Shown: one piece after another, positions 44,237 to 58,565 of the stretch
Layout of the letters: each line of letters opens with the position of its first letter
How positions within the stretch are numbered: the stretch's first letter is position 1
Assembly: GCA_029289235.1 (NCBI GenBank)
Contig: JARFTZ010000047.1
Span: forward strand, 1 to 64,000
Direction: 5' to 3'
Length of the DNA stretch: 64,000 nucleotides
Origin: Gammaproteobacteria bacterium
Lineage (GTDB): Bacteria; Pseudomonadota; Gammaproteobacteria; Burkholderiales; Rhodocyclaceae
The notes under the pieces: generated by a model
The model's input: only the letters and a program-made list of their open reading frames with translations
Database searches by the model: none
What the model was told of the DNA's origin: nothing
Position numbers and translations under genes: made by a program

Positions 44237-44602
44237 TTAGCGCAGTACCAGCTTGATGGTGTTGAGCAGTTCGTCCGCCGTCGCCGGCTTGACGATCCAG
44301 CCGGAGGCGCCGGCAGCCTTGGCTTCGGCCTTGCGCGCCTGCTGCGATTCGGTGGTCAGGAACAGGATCGGCATGAACTTGCAGGCCGGCAGCTTCCTGA
44401 CTTCCTTGATCAGCTCGATGCCGTTCATGCCGGGCATGTTGAGGTCGGTGATCAACAGGTCGATCTTCGTTCCGTTGTTGAATTTCTTCAGGGCTTCCTC
44501 GGCGTTGGGCGCCTTTTCCACGCTGTATCCGGCCTTGCTGAGGATGCTCGAGATGCTCAGCAGGATGGTCGTGGAATCGTCTACCAGCATGATTGTGCTC
44601 AT
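44237..44602 (-). CDS. cheY: CheY-like single-domain response regulator
   Basis: IMLVDDSTTILLSISSIL; DLLITDLNMPGMNGIELI; FLTTES; GWIVKP. Confidence 0.93.
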   Translation of the reverse strand: MSTIMLVDDSTTILLSISSILSKAGYSVEKAPNAEEALKKFNNGTKIDLLITDLNMPGMNGIELIKEVRKLPACKFMPILFLTTESQQARKAEAKAAGASGWIVKPATADELLNTIKLVLR

Positions 44603-44700
44603 GGCGTCTCTTTTTCAGTCGGGTAATGAGTTGGAGGTGAAAGCGTGCGTCGATGATTCCAGAAACGCGCCGCGCTTTGCATCCGTGGAATCCGCAGGAA

Positions 44701-44728
44701 TTTGCGGGAACTACGTAGTTCCCGCAAA
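44701..44728. promoter_or_regulatory. 28-bp perfect palindrome TTTGCGGGAACTACGTAGTTCCCGCAAA upstream of cheY
   Basis: Exact self-complementarity; intergenic between HDOD stop and cheY start; degenerate copy upstream of the Hpt gene. Confidence 0.7.
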
Positions 44729-44739
44729 GCGTTGGAGTG

Positions 44740-46713
<1,974 letters not shown>

Positions 46714-46717
<4 letters not shown>

Positions 46718-47523
46718 GGCTTGCGGTAGATCGTCGGGCGCACGGTGATCAGCCGGTCGGTGATGCCGTTGAGGGTTTCCGAATGGCCGATGATCAGATG
46801 GCCGCCCGGTCTCAGGCGGGGCAGCAGGTTGTGCACGACACGGGCCTTGGTCGGCGGGTCGAAGTAGATCATCACGTTGCGCAGGAAGACGACATCGAAG
46901 TCACCGATGACCGTGTCGACCGGCTGCATCAGGTTGAGCTGGAAAAAACGGGTGCGCTGGCGCAGCTCCGGTGCGATCAGGAAGGTTCCGGCCTGCGAGC
47001 GCACGCCTTTCAGGCAGTACTTGCGCATGTAGTCGGGCGGGATGCCCTCGGTCCGCGCCAGTCCGTAATGCCCGGTCACGGCGCGCGCCAGCACGCGGGT
47101 GCAGATGTCCGAACCGACGATTTCCCAGGGCGCGTCGCCGAGCGTGTCGGCTAGCAGCATGGCGATCGAGTAGGCCTCCTCGCCGCTCGAGCTGGCGGCG
47201 CTCCACACGCGCAAGGGGGCGCCGTTGCGTCGGCGGGGGACGACCTCTGCGCGCAGGAACTCGAAATGGTTCGGTTCCCGGAAGAAATAGGTCTCGTTGG
47301 TCGTCAGCAGGTCGACCATGACCTGGACCTCGTTCGGGTGGTCGCCGGTGGCGAGCATCCGGTAGTAGCTGGCGAAGCTCGGCAGCTGGAAGTGACGCAG
47401 CCGTTTGCCGAGCCGGCCGACGAGCAAGTCCTTCTTGGTGTCGTTCAGGCTGATGCCGGCGAGCTTGTAGATCAGCCGCTGGAAGAGGGCGAATTCCTGA
47501 TCGGTGATGCGGGCGTCGCTCAT
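46714..47523 (-). CDS. cheR: Chemoreceptor methyltransferase CheR
   Basis: LTTNETYFFREPNHFEFL; VWSAASSSGEEAYSIAMLL; VFLRNVMIYFD. Confidence 0.96.
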
Positions 47524-48116
47524 CAGAACAGCTCGATCTTCTTGTCGGACGCCTGCGGCGTGCGGCGCAGCGTTTCGGCGTAGGCTCGCTCCTCGCGGGC
47601 GATGACCTCAGCGGTGGCCATGTTGGTCACCATGCGCTTGCAGAAGGCTTCGCCGTTGGTCGGCAGGAAGATGATCTTGCGCGACCACGGGCCGAGAAAA
47701 TCGGAGGAAACCAGCGGGATCCCCTCGCGTTGCAGCCACTCCTTGGCGAATCCGGCGTTGCGCAGGCCGATGCTCAGCGAGCCTTCGCCGGCGTCGATGA
47801 TCGTGCCGCCGCCGAAGGCCTTGGCTTGAAGCCGGACCTTCTTGGCCCCCTTGCCGAGCAGGGCGTTGAGCAGTGCCTCCATGGCGAAGTCGCCGGAGAG
47901 CAGCGAGTCGACGTCGCCGTTCCGGCTTCGCCCCATGTCCGGCAGCATGAAGTGATTCATGCCGCCGATCTTCAGCAGCGGATCGTAAAGGCAGACGGCG
48001 ACGCAGGAGCCCAGCAAGGTCGCCAGCGGTTGCCGCGTATCGACTGCCCAGGCGCCCGGCTGGACGTTCCTCGCCAGTCGTTCAAGTTCTCGCGGAGGAA
48101 GACCGGCATACTCCAA
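47523..48116 (-). CDS. cheD: CheD chemoreceptor glutamine deamidase, copy 2
   Basis: ATLLGSCVAVCLYDPLLKIGGMNHFMLP (Thr/Cys/His); FGGGTII; C-terminus KKIELF. Confidence 0.9.
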   Translation of the reverse strand: MEYAGLPPRELERLARNVQPGAWAVDTRQPLATLLGSCVAVCLYDPLLKIGGMNHFMLPDMGRSRNGDVDSLLSGDFAMEALLNALLGKGAKKVRLQAKAFGGGTIIDAGEGSLSIGLRNAGFAKEWLQREGIPLVSSDFLGPWSRKIIFLPTNGEAFCKRMVTNMATAEVIAREERAYAETLRRTPQASDKKIELF

Positions 48117-48134
48117 GGCACGTCCCCGGTACGG

Positions 48135-49241
48135 TCAGCAACTGCGCAACTGTTCGAGGCGGTCGTTCAGGCGCTGCAGGGTTTCCTGCGTGTGCAAGCC
48201 GCGGTTGAGCAGTTCGGCCATGCGCGCCATGAAGTCGCTGACCATGTTCTGCAGGAAGCGTTCCTGGTTGTCGGTCAGTCCCAGCTTGTAGAACGAGTTG
48301 AGCAGGGTGTCCTGCAATGCGTTGATCAGCAGGGTGCTGTCGGCGGCGTTGCGCTGGTGCGCGTCGCGAAGCTCGCGCAGGGTGTTGTTGACACTGGTCA
48401 GCGCGGACTGGATGCCTTGTTCGTCCTGCATGGCCTTGAGACGCGAATCGACCCCCTGCGCGGCGACGGAGAGATGGTCGCGGAGCCGGCCGCAGTAGTC
48501 CGGGTCTTCCAGCGGCAGGTTGTTGATCATCAGCGTGACGCGCTCGAAGTTGTGCACGCTGCGCCGGCTGAACTCGAAGATCCGTCCCTGTTTGCGCACG
48601 TGCTCGATGATCGCGACTTCCAGCGGCAGATCGACGCCGGCAGCGCTGACGGTCAGTGCCTGGTCGCCGGCGCGCGTCTGGACGACGCCATCCAGGCGGT
48701 AGCGGCGCAACAATTCCAGCAGTTCGTCGGCGATTTCGCGCTGGCTGTCCATGGCGATCAGTTTGCTCATGAACTGCAGCAGGATGCCGGTTTCGTCCAT
48801 GCTGGCCATCACCAGCGAAGAAAGCTGTTCCGCCTCGCGTACCTGTTCGGCGAGTGAGCGCTGGCTGAGGACGATGTTTTGCGCCACCTTCAGCTTGCGC
48901 AACAATTCCTCAGGCTCGAACGGCTTGACGATGAAGTCCTCCCCGCCGGCGTCATAGCCCCGGATACGTTCCTCGATCGTGTCGTGCGCCGAGACGAAAA
49001 TCACTGGCGTCTGGCGATGCTCGGGCTTTGTCTTGATGTTCCGGCAGAGGGTGAAACCATCCATGCCTGGCAGGCTGACGTCGAGGAAAAACAGGTCGGG
49101 CCGGATCGAATCCATCGCCTCCCAGCATGCTTCTGCGCTGTCGAAGGTGCGGATGTGGCAATCCGGCTCGAGGATGGTGGTGATGATCTCGAGAACAAGC
49201 GGGTCATCGTCGACGACGAATACCCTGAAAGATTCCCTCAT
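48135..49241 (-). CDS. Response regulator with C-terminal uncharacterised, possibly GAF-like, helical region
   Basis: Receiver VFVVDDDPLVLEII, LFFLDVSLPGMDGFTL, FVSAHD, FIVKPF; MRESFR start at 49241. Confidence 0.88.
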   Translation of the reverse strand: MRESFRVFVVDDDPLVLEIITTILEPDCHIRTFDSAEACWEAMDSIRPDLFFLDVSLPGMDGFTLCRNIKTKPEHRQTPVIFVSAHDTIEERIRGYDAGGEDFIVKPFEPEELLRKLKVAQNIVLSQRSLAEQVREAEQLSSLVMASMDETGILLQFMSKLIAMDSQREIADELLELLRRYRLDGVVQTRAGDQALTVSAAGVDLPLEVAIIEHVRKQGRIFEFSRRSVHNFERVTLMINNLPLEDPDYCGRLRDHLSVAAQGVDSRLKAMQDEQGIQSALTSVNNTLRELRDAHQRNAADSTLLINALQDTLLNSFYKLGLTDNQERFLQNMVSDFMARMAELLNRGLHTQETLQRLNDRLEQLRSC

Positions 49242-49287
49242 GATGGTTTCGGCTCCCGGTTCGATGGTGATTCGGCGTGGTCGATTG

Positions 49288-49680
49288 TCAGCCGGCGGAA
49301 ACCGCCAGCGCACTGGCGATGTCCTGGCACATTTCGGTGGTCGTGCGTTCGAGTTCCTCCAGCCAGAGGGCCGTCGGTTCGTGATTGCGCAGGCTCACTT
49401 CGAGCGACAGGGCGATCGAGTGGAGCTCGGACATGCCCAGCATGCCGACGCGTCCCTTCAGCGAATGAACCAGGCCGATGGCCGTGTCTCGCGTTCCGTG
49501 CGCAATCGCCTCGCGGATCTGGGCCGTTGCCGCGGGTCCGTGCGTGATGAATTCGGCCAGCCAGTGCTGGTAGCGGTTTGCATCTCCGGCGAAACGGGCC
49601 AGGGCCTCCTTCGTATGAAGCCCGCGAATCGCCAGCAGTGGATTCCCGGGTTCGCTTGCTCCCTCGTGTTGTACACCCAT
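49288..49680 (-). CDS. Stand-alone Hpt-domain protein
   Basis: 130 aa; IGLVHSLKGRVGMLGMSELHSIALSLEVSL phosphotransfer motif. Confidence 0.85.
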   Translation of the reverse strand: MGVQHEGASEPGNPLLAIRGLHTKEALARFAGDANRYQHWLAEFITHGPAATAQIREAIAHGTRDTAIGLVHSLKGRVGMLGMSELHSIALSLEVSLRNHEPTALWLEELERTTTEMCQDIASALAVSAG

Positions 49681-49785
49681 CCAGATTTCCTTCTTTTGCT
49701 CTCGTTATGAGGTGTCGGCTGTTGTCTGAACACAGGTGCGCGGCCGACTCGAACGACGGCATGTTCCCAAAGCGGGCGTTTCTTG

Positions 49786-49823
49786 TGCATCCGTAATTTG
49801 TGCAACGAATTGCGGGAACTACG
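49786..49823. promoter_or_regulatory. Composite element TGCATCCGT-N17-GCGGGAACTACG upstream of the Hpt gene; second copy of the cheY-upstream arrangement at 44678-44715
   Basis: 9-bp and 12-bp exact blocks with identical 17-nt spacing at both loci. Confidence 0.65.
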
Positions 49824-49870
49824 GAGTTCTGCCCGATTTCGGCTGCCTGGCGGCAGGCGCACACAAACAA

Positions 49871-49897
49871 AAAGGGCTTGCCATCGGCAAGCCCTTT
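49871..49897 (-). terminator. Rho-independent terminator of the HU gene
   Basis: AAAGGGCTTGCC-GAT-GGCAAGCCCTTT followed by TTGTTTG on the minus strand. Confidence 0.85.
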
Positions 49898-49917
49898 CCG
49901 CTGACAGGAGATACGGG

Positions 49918-50214
49918 TTACTTCTTCTTCTTGCCCTTGGGCGCGGCAACAGCAGCCTTGAAGGAAGCGCCGGCGGAGAACTTGGGAACGGTGGTCGCCG
50001 GGATCTTGATCTTTTCGCCCGTCTTCGGGTTCTTGCCTTCGCGGGCGGCGCGCGCGGCGGCCTTGAAGGAGCCGAAACCGACGAGGCTGATAGCGTCACC
50101 CTTGGCGACAGCCTGAACGATGGTTTCGAGGACGGCGTCAAGCGCCTTGCCGGATGCTACTTTGGACAACTCGGTTTTCTCAGCGATTGCGTCGATCAAT
50201 TCAGACTTGTTCAT
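49918..50214 (-). CDS. DNA-binding protein HU
   Basis: MNKSELIDAIAEKTELSKVASGKALDAVL; GFGSF; AREGKNPKTGEKIKIPA. Confidence 0.97.
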   Translation of the reverse strand: MNKSELIDAIAEKTELSKVASGKALDAVLETIVQAVAKGDAISLVGFGSFKAAARAAREGKNPKTGEKIKIPATTVPKFSAGASFKAAVAAPKGKKKK

Positions 50215-50366
50215 GGTATCTCCTGTTGTTGATTGTCGAGAGTCGTGGTGGAAACTCCGCAGCGATTCTTGCACTTCGTCAGCTTGAATGGAAGGGGGGG
50301 AACCCTTGAAATCGCCACGAAGCGGCAAAAAATGTTGTTTTTTTCCTCGCGCCGGGGTGGTTCCGG

Positions 50367-53213
<2,847 letters not shown>

Positions 53214-53337
53214 GAGGTGGGTGGTGAGGCCGAAAAAGCAAACCTGCTAATATACGCGGGAAATTTCGCCAATACGACCGCCTGAACACCTTCATTGTTC
53301 CAGGGTCTTTTTCCCGCCTGCGGTTGAGTCCATCCCG

Positions 53338-54534
53338 ATGCTTTCTCCCACCCACGAATCGATGAGTCCCGACGAGCGTTATTCGGGGCTGATCCTGTCC
53401 TTCGTCTTCGCCCTGCGCATGCTCGGGCTGTTCCTGATCCTGCCGGTGTTCGCCGTCCATGCGCGGCAGTTGCCGTCGGGGGATGACGTCATGCTGGTCG
53501 GCATGGCGCTGGGCGCCTACGGGCTGACCCAGGCACTGTTCCAGATCGCCTACGGTGTGGCTTCCGACCGGCTCGGGCGCAAGCCGGTGATTTTTTTCGG
53601 CCTGTTCATTTTCGCCATCGGCAGCTTCACGGCGGCGCTGTCGACGGACATCCACGGCATCATCATCGGCCGCGCCCTGCAGGGCGCCGGTGCCGTATCG
53701 GCGGCGGTGACCGCGCTGGCCGCCGATCTGACGCGACCGCAGCACTTGACCAAGGTGATGGCGATGATCGGCTCGTCGATCGGCCTGACTTTCGCGCTGT
53801 CGATGGTCGTGGCGCCGTTGCTCTATGACGGCGTCGGCATGGCCGGGATCTTCTCGCTCACCGGTTCGCTGTCGCTGTTCGGCATCTACATCGTCAAGAA
53901 GCTGGTCCCGGATGCGCCACTGGTGCCGCGCCAGCCGGGCGGCGCGAAATTCTCCGAGGTCTTGCGTGACAAGGCGCTGCTGCGCCTGAACTTCGGTGTG
54001 TTCAGCCTGCATTTCGCGCAGACGGCGATGTGGGTCGTGCTGCCGTCGGCGCTGGTCGGGGCCGGCGGGCTGCCGGTCGGCGAGCACTGGAAAGCGTATC
54101 TGCCGGCGGTGCTGCTGTCGTTCGTCGTCCTGGTGCCGGCAATCATCGCCGCGGAAAAGCATGGCCGGATGAAGTTCGTGTTCAATGCCGCCGTCGTCCT
54201 GCTGCTGGTGGTTCAAGCCGGGTTCGCGGGGCTGAGCGGCACCATCTCCGGGTTGTTCCTCTGGCTGACACTGTTTTTCGTCGCCTTCAATATCCTTGAG
54301 GCGGTGCAGCCGTCGCTGATCTCGCGCGTGGCACCGGCGCACGCCAAGGGGGCCGCGCTGGGAATCTACAACACCACCCAGTCGCTCGGACTCTTTCTCG
54401 GCGGCGTGGCCGGCGGCTGGCTGGCCCGGACGGGCGGAGCAACCGCCGTCTGGAGTGTCTGCGGCGCGATTCTGCTGGTCTGGCTGGCGCTCGGCCTGAC
54501 GATGCCGTTCCCGGTGCGCGGGCGTCAGCAGTAA
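53338..54534 (+). CDS. MFS transporter, YajR-like
   Basis: 12 hydrophobic segments; [31 protein letters not shown] signature. Confidence 0.88.
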   Translation: MLSPTHESMSPDERYSGLILSFVFALRMLGLFLILPVFAVHARQLPSGDDVMLVGMALGAYGLTQALFQIAYGVASDRLGRKPVIFFGLFIFAIGSFTAALSTDIHGIIIGRALQGAGAVSAAVTALAADLTRPQHLTKVMAMIGSSIGLTFALSMVVAPLLYDGVGMAGIFSLTGSLSLFGIYIVKKLVPDAPLVPRQPGGAKFSEVLRDKALLRLNFGVFSLHFAQTAMWVVLPSALVGAGGLPVGEHWKAYLPAVLLSFVVLVPAIIAAEKHGRMKFVFNAAVVLLLVVQAGFAGLSGTISGLFLWLTLFFVAFNILEAVQPSLISRVAPAHAKGAALGIYNTTQSLGLFLGGVAGGWLARTGGATAVWSVCGAILLVWLALGLTMPFPVRGRQQ

Positions 54535-54589
54535 CGCCAATCTCTTTTATAATCGCCGCTTTTCGAACACGATCCTTCAGGGAGTTTTC

Positions 54590-55063
54590 ATGGCCTCGGT
54601 CAATAAAGTCATTCTCGTCGGCAACCTCGGTGCCGACCCGGAAACCCGCTACATGCCGAACGGCGACGCCGTGGCCACCGTCCGCCTGGCGACGACCGAG
54701 TCCTGGAAGGACAAGGCGTCCGGCGAAAAACGCGAGATCACCGAATGGCATCGCGTCGTTTTTTTCCGCAGACTGGCCGAAATCGCCGGCCAGTACCTGA
54801 AAAAAGGCTCGTCAGTCTATATCGAGGGCCGCATCCGCACGCGAAAGTGGCAGGACAAGGAAGGCCAGGAGCGTTATACGACCGAGATCGAAGCCAGCGA
54901 GATGCAGATGCTCGGCGGCCGCCAGAGCGCCTCGTCGTCCGGCGGTGAAGTCGAATACGGCGGCAGCATGCCGTCGTCGGCGCCGTCGGGCGGCGGCAAT
55001 CGCCCGGCGCCGGCCAAGAAGGCGCCGAGCTTCGACGACATGGACGACGACATCCCGTTCTGA
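54590..55063 (+). CDS. ssb: Single-stranded DNA-binding protein
   Basis: [41 protein letters not shown]; acidic tail DDMDDDIPF. Confidence 0.98.
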   Translation: MASVNKVILVGNLGADPETRYMPNGDAVATVRLATTESWKDKASGEKREITEWHRVVFFRRLAEIAGQYLKKGSSVYIEGRIRTRKWQDKEGQERYTTEIEASEMQMLGGRQSASSSGGEVEYGGSMPSSAPSGGGNRPAPAKKAPSFDDMDDDIPF

Positions 55064-55088
55064 CCGTCGTCCAAACCCGGAAATGAAG

Positions 55089-55123
55089 GACCCCGGTCAG
55101 GTTGATGACCGGGGTCTTTTTTA
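55089..55123 (+). terminator. Rho-independent terminator downstream of ssb
   Basis: GACCCCGGTCA-N5-TGACCGGGGTC followed by TTTTTT. Confidence 0.88.
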
Positions 55124-55148
55124 TTGAGACGTCGCAGGATCTCCGGCG

Positions 55149-56531
55149 TTACGGGGCCTTGGCGAGTATCGCTTTTCTTGCGGACCCAGACACTGCGTCA
55201 CGTCCGAGTACGATCCTGACGTCCGAGTTGATGCGCGCTTCCTTTGCCGGTGACAGTTGGGCGTCGAGTTGCGTGCGATGCAGCAGGGCTTTGGCCGCAT
55301 CCAGATGGCCGGGCTGGTACTCGACGAGCGTTTTCCTGAGGGTGAAAGAGGCGTAGTTGGTGATCCGGCTCACGGGGATGTGGTCCTTGCGCAGCCGGGC
55401 GCTGAACAACTTGGCGAAGCCGGTCGTTCCATTGGCGTTGGTGACCTCGACCTTGATCTGCCTGAAGTCGAACTCCGGCGTTGATTCCGCATTCCGGTCG
55501 AGCGAGGTGCCGACGACCGGTTCCGGGGCCGCGACGTTGACGGGCGGCGGCGCGGCCTTGGCCAGGACCACGGGTTCCACCGACGCTGTCACCACCGGAT
55601 CGGGTTTCTCAACCACGATCGGATTGGCCTGCGCGACGACCACGGTTTCGGGACCGGCCATCGAGACCGTTTCGGCCAGGTCGACGACCTCCCGACTGGT
55701 CGAGACCAGAACGAACGTGCCGCCATCGCTGCGCGCATCCGAAACGCTGACGGGCGGCGTGGTTTGAGTTGGCGACGTCGTAACGGCTGACACGGTGATC
55801 TCGTCCCGCCGGGCGACCTGGATCTCGCCAGCGTGCCGGTCGATGACGGTGAGAACCGGTTGCGACGGCATTGTCACCGGCTGGACCTGCACTACGCTTC
55901 CGGCGTCTGGCGTTGGAGTCGTCGGCGGCACGTGAGGCGTGGTCACGCTGCTCGCCGCGAGTGGGGCCGCCAACTCCGCGGATGCGCGAGCCAGCAGTGA
56001 AGTCGGGAGGGCGTACGTTTGTCGCGATTTCGCAGCGGCGGCCAGGCGCGTGTCGGATTGTGCCTTGGCGATCCGTTCCAGGTTGGCCCAGGCGCGCTCG
56101 AGCGACGGGTCGACCGCCAGCGCCTTGCGTATTGCCGTGTAGGCTTTTTCCATGTGCCCCAGCAGGACGTAGGCGAAGCCGAGATTGTTGTGCAGGTGGC
56201 TGGCGTCCGGGGCGATCGCCAGGGCTTTTTCGAACTGTTGTACCGACCGCTCCAGGTCTCCGCGTTCGGCATAGAGGCTGCCCAGCGCGTTGAGGGCTTC
56301 GACCTGGCTGCCGTCCAGCGAGATGGATTTCCGGTAGGCTGCTTCCGCCATGTCGTAGCGTTTCTGGCCGTGGTAATAGCGCGCCAGCTGGTAGTACGAC
56401 GTGGCGTTTAGCGTGCCGTGCTTCACGGTCGAAACAGGAGCGACCTGATACGCCAGCCGGTTCTTGTCGGTCGACGCGCAGCCTGCGCCGAGCGCTGCGA
56501 TCAGCGCCACTACGAGTATCCGAGGCTTCAT
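55149..56531 (-). CDS. TPR lipoprotein (TadD-like) with C-terminal LytR_C-like domain
   Basis: Lipobox LGAGC; TPR repeats (YDMAEAAYRKSISLDGSQVEALNALGSLYAERGD); C-terminal IKVEVTNANGTTGFAKLFSARLR. Confidence 0.8.
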   Translation of the reverse strand: MKPRILVVALIAALGAGCASTDKNRLAYQVAPVSTVKHGTLNATSYYQLARYYHGQKRYDMAEAAYRKSISLDGSQVEALNALGSLYAERGDLERSVQQFEKALAIAPDASHLHNNLGFAYVLLGHMEKAYTAIRKALAVDPSLERAWANLERIAKAQSDTRLAAAAKSRQTYALPTSLLARASAELAAPLAASSVTTPHVPPTTPTPDAGSVVQVQPVTMPSQPVLTVIDRHAGEIQVARRDEITVSAVTTSPTQTTPPVSVSDARSDGGTFVLVSTSREVVDLAETVSMAGPETVVVAQANPIVVEKPDPVVTASVEPVVLAKAAPPPVNVAAPEPVVGTSLDRNAESTPEFDFRQIKVEVTNANGTTGFAKLFSARLRKDHIPVSRITNYASFTLRKTLVEYQPGHLDAAKALLHRTQLDAQLSPAKEARINSDVRIVLGRDAVSGSARKAILAKAP

Positions 56532-56582
56532 GGCCAGTTTCCTTTCAACCTTGTCGATAGCGGTTCAGTGGACCCGGTTCGG

Positions 56583-57527
56583 CTAACCGCCGCCGCTCAG
56601 CGTCGGCAGGAGAATCCGGTAAATCTGGATGAACGCCGGGCCGAGCACCACCAGGAGCAGCGACGGGAAAATGCAGAAGATCAGGGGGAAAAGGAGTTTC
56701 AGCGCGATCTTCGCGGCAGCCTCCTCGGCGCGCTGGCGACGCTTGGTGCGCAGCATTTCCGAATGGATGCGCAGGGCCGAGGCGATGCTGGTGCCGAAGC
56801 GTTCGGCCTGGATGATCAGTGCAACCCACGCCTCAACCTCTTCGACGCCGGTGCGCGTGGCGAGGTTGCGCAGGGCCCGCTCGCGGTCGCTGCCCGCGCG
56901 CAACTCGAGGCCGACCATGCTGAGTTCTTCCGAGAGCACTTCGCTCTTGTGGCCGATATCACCGGCAACGCGGTCGATCGCCGCCTCGACGCCGAGCCCG
57001 GCTTCCACGCACACGGTCATCAGGTCGAGGGCGTCCGGAAAACTCTCGAAAATCTCGCGCTGGCGGACCATCACCAGATGCGAGAGAACCCCATTGGGCA
57101 GGTAATAGCCGACGGTGGCGGCGAGCAACAGGATCACCAGCATGCTGTTGAGTTGAATCGTCTTGCCCGAGAGAATGAAGTAGAGATAGGCAAGGCCGGG
57201 AATGCCGAGCGCCAGAATGGTTTTTGCGCCGAAGTAGACCATCGGCGCTGCGGCGCCGCGGATCCCGGCGTTCATGAATCGCGTGCGGATGCCGGACTCT
57301 TCCCACCCTTCCTCCGGGACCGACAATTTGCCGAAGCGCGCGGTCAGCTTGGCGGCACGGTCGACCCATTGGCCGGACGCCGTGGTGCTGCTGTTCGGCG
57401 AACGCGGCGTGAACTCGCGCAAACGTTCCTGGACGGGCGTCGGCCGGAAGTAGCTGATGGCAAACGCCACGGCGGCGAAAACCGAGAGGAAGACAAAGAC
57501 CAGAAAGGCGATCTGCATCAGGTTCAT
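56583..57527 (-). CDS. tadC: Tad pilus inner-membrane platform protein TadC
   Basis: FPDALDLMTVCVEAGLGVEAAIDRVAGDIGHKSEVLSEEL; LLFPLIFCIFPSLLLVVLGPAF. Confidence 0.92.
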   Translation of the reverse strand: MNLMQIAFLVFVFLSVFAAVAFAISYFRPTPVQERLREFTPRSPNSSTTASGQWVDRAAKLTARFGKLSVPEEGWEESGIRTRFMNAGIRGAAAPMVYFGAKTILALGIPGLAYLYFILSGKTIQLNSMLVILLLAATVGYYLPNGVLSHLVMVRQREIFESFPDALDLMTVCVEAGLGVEAAIDRVAGDIGHKSEVLSEELSMVGLELRAGSDRERALRNLATRTGVEEVEAWVALIIQAERFGTSIASALRIHSEMLRTKRRQRAEEAAAKIALKLLFPLIFCIFPSLLLVVLGPAFIQIYRILLPTLSGGG

Positions 57528-57566
57528 TTTTATCTCTCCCGCAACAGGGGCCGCAAGGCAGTCATG

Positions 57567-58544
57567 TCAGACGCGAATCTTGATGATCCGGCTCATCCAC
57601 CAGATGCCGAAGGCCATCATGAACAAGGCGAAATAGATCAGCTTCAGCCCGGCCGGATCGTTCCAAAGAACAGTCATGAAGCCCGGATTGACGATGTTGA
57701 TCATCAGCGCCGTGGCAAACGGCAAGAGCGACAGAATCCAGGCCGACAGCCGGCCCTCCGCCGACAGCGTGCGGATTTCGCCCATCAGCTTGATGCGCGC
57801 CCGCACGATCGCGCTGATGTTGTCCAGCAGCTCGGCCAGGTTGCCGCCGGTCTCGCGCTGGATCAGGAGCGCCACCACGAAATACTGCAGGTCGGTGCTG
57901 GGGACGCGTTCGAGCAGATTGAGCAAGGCATCCTCCAGCCTCACGCCGTAGTTGATTTCGTCGAAGAGGGTGCGGAATTCGGAACCGATCGGATCGGACA
58001 TTTCTTCGCCGACCATCTTCAGGGCATTGGGGAAGGCGTGGCCGGCGCGCATGGCGCGGCCCATCAGGTCGATGGCGTCGGGCAGCTGGTTTTCCAGCCG
58101 CTGCATGCGTTTCGTCCGGGCGCGGAAGATATAGAGGGTGGGCAGCGCGGCGAGGATGCAGCCGAGGAGGATGCCGAACAGCAGCCCGCGCCCGAGATAC
58201 ATCGGGACGAACACGCCGGCGCTGCCGAACAACAGGGTGAGCAGGATCACGTCGCCGAGCGTCACGGAAAGACCGGACTGGACGATGATCCGGTCCACAG
58301 TCTGCACATGCGGCAAGGCCAGCAGCAGCCGTTGCATCGTATCCGAGCGGCTGAGCATGCGCTGCTTGAGAATCGACAGCTGTTCGGTGCCGTGACCGCC
58401 CGCCGACGCGGCGCGCAGGCGACGAGCCATGCGCCGCGCCTCCGGTCCGCGCGTGGTGTTCCACCACATGAACAGCCCCTCGATGCCGAGCACCACGGCG
58501 ATGAACACCGCGACGGCGAAGAACAGGAAAAGCGAATCGAACAT
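57567..58544 (-). CDS. tadB: Tad pilus inner-membrane platform protein TadB
   Basis: QLPDAIDLMGRAMRAGHAFPNALKMVGEEMSDPIGSEF; T2SSF domain. Confidence 0.92.
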   Translation of the reverse strand: MFDSLFLFFAVAVFIAVVLGIEGLFMWWNTTRGPEARRMARRLRAASAGGHGTEQLSILKQRMLSRSDTMQRLLLALPHVQTVDRIIVQSGLSVTLGDVILLTLLFGSAGVFVPMYLGRGLLFGILLGCILAALPTLYIFRARTKRMQRLENQLPDAIDLMGRAMRAGHAFPNALKMVGEEMSDPIGSEFRTLFDEINYGVRLEDALLNLLERVPSTDLQYFVVALLIQRETGGNLAELLDNISAIVRARIKLMGEIRTLSAEGRLSAWILSLLPFATALMINIVNPGFMTVLWNDPAGLKLIYFALFMMAFGIWWMSRIIKIRV

Positions 58545-58565
58545 TTCCGGCTCCTTGTTGATGAA

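Noticed and set aside
44701-44728. 28-bp palindrome as a rho-independent terminator for the HDOD operon
   Set aside because: No T-run follows on either strand and the half-element is conserved upstream of another operon, so a protein-binding site is more likely.
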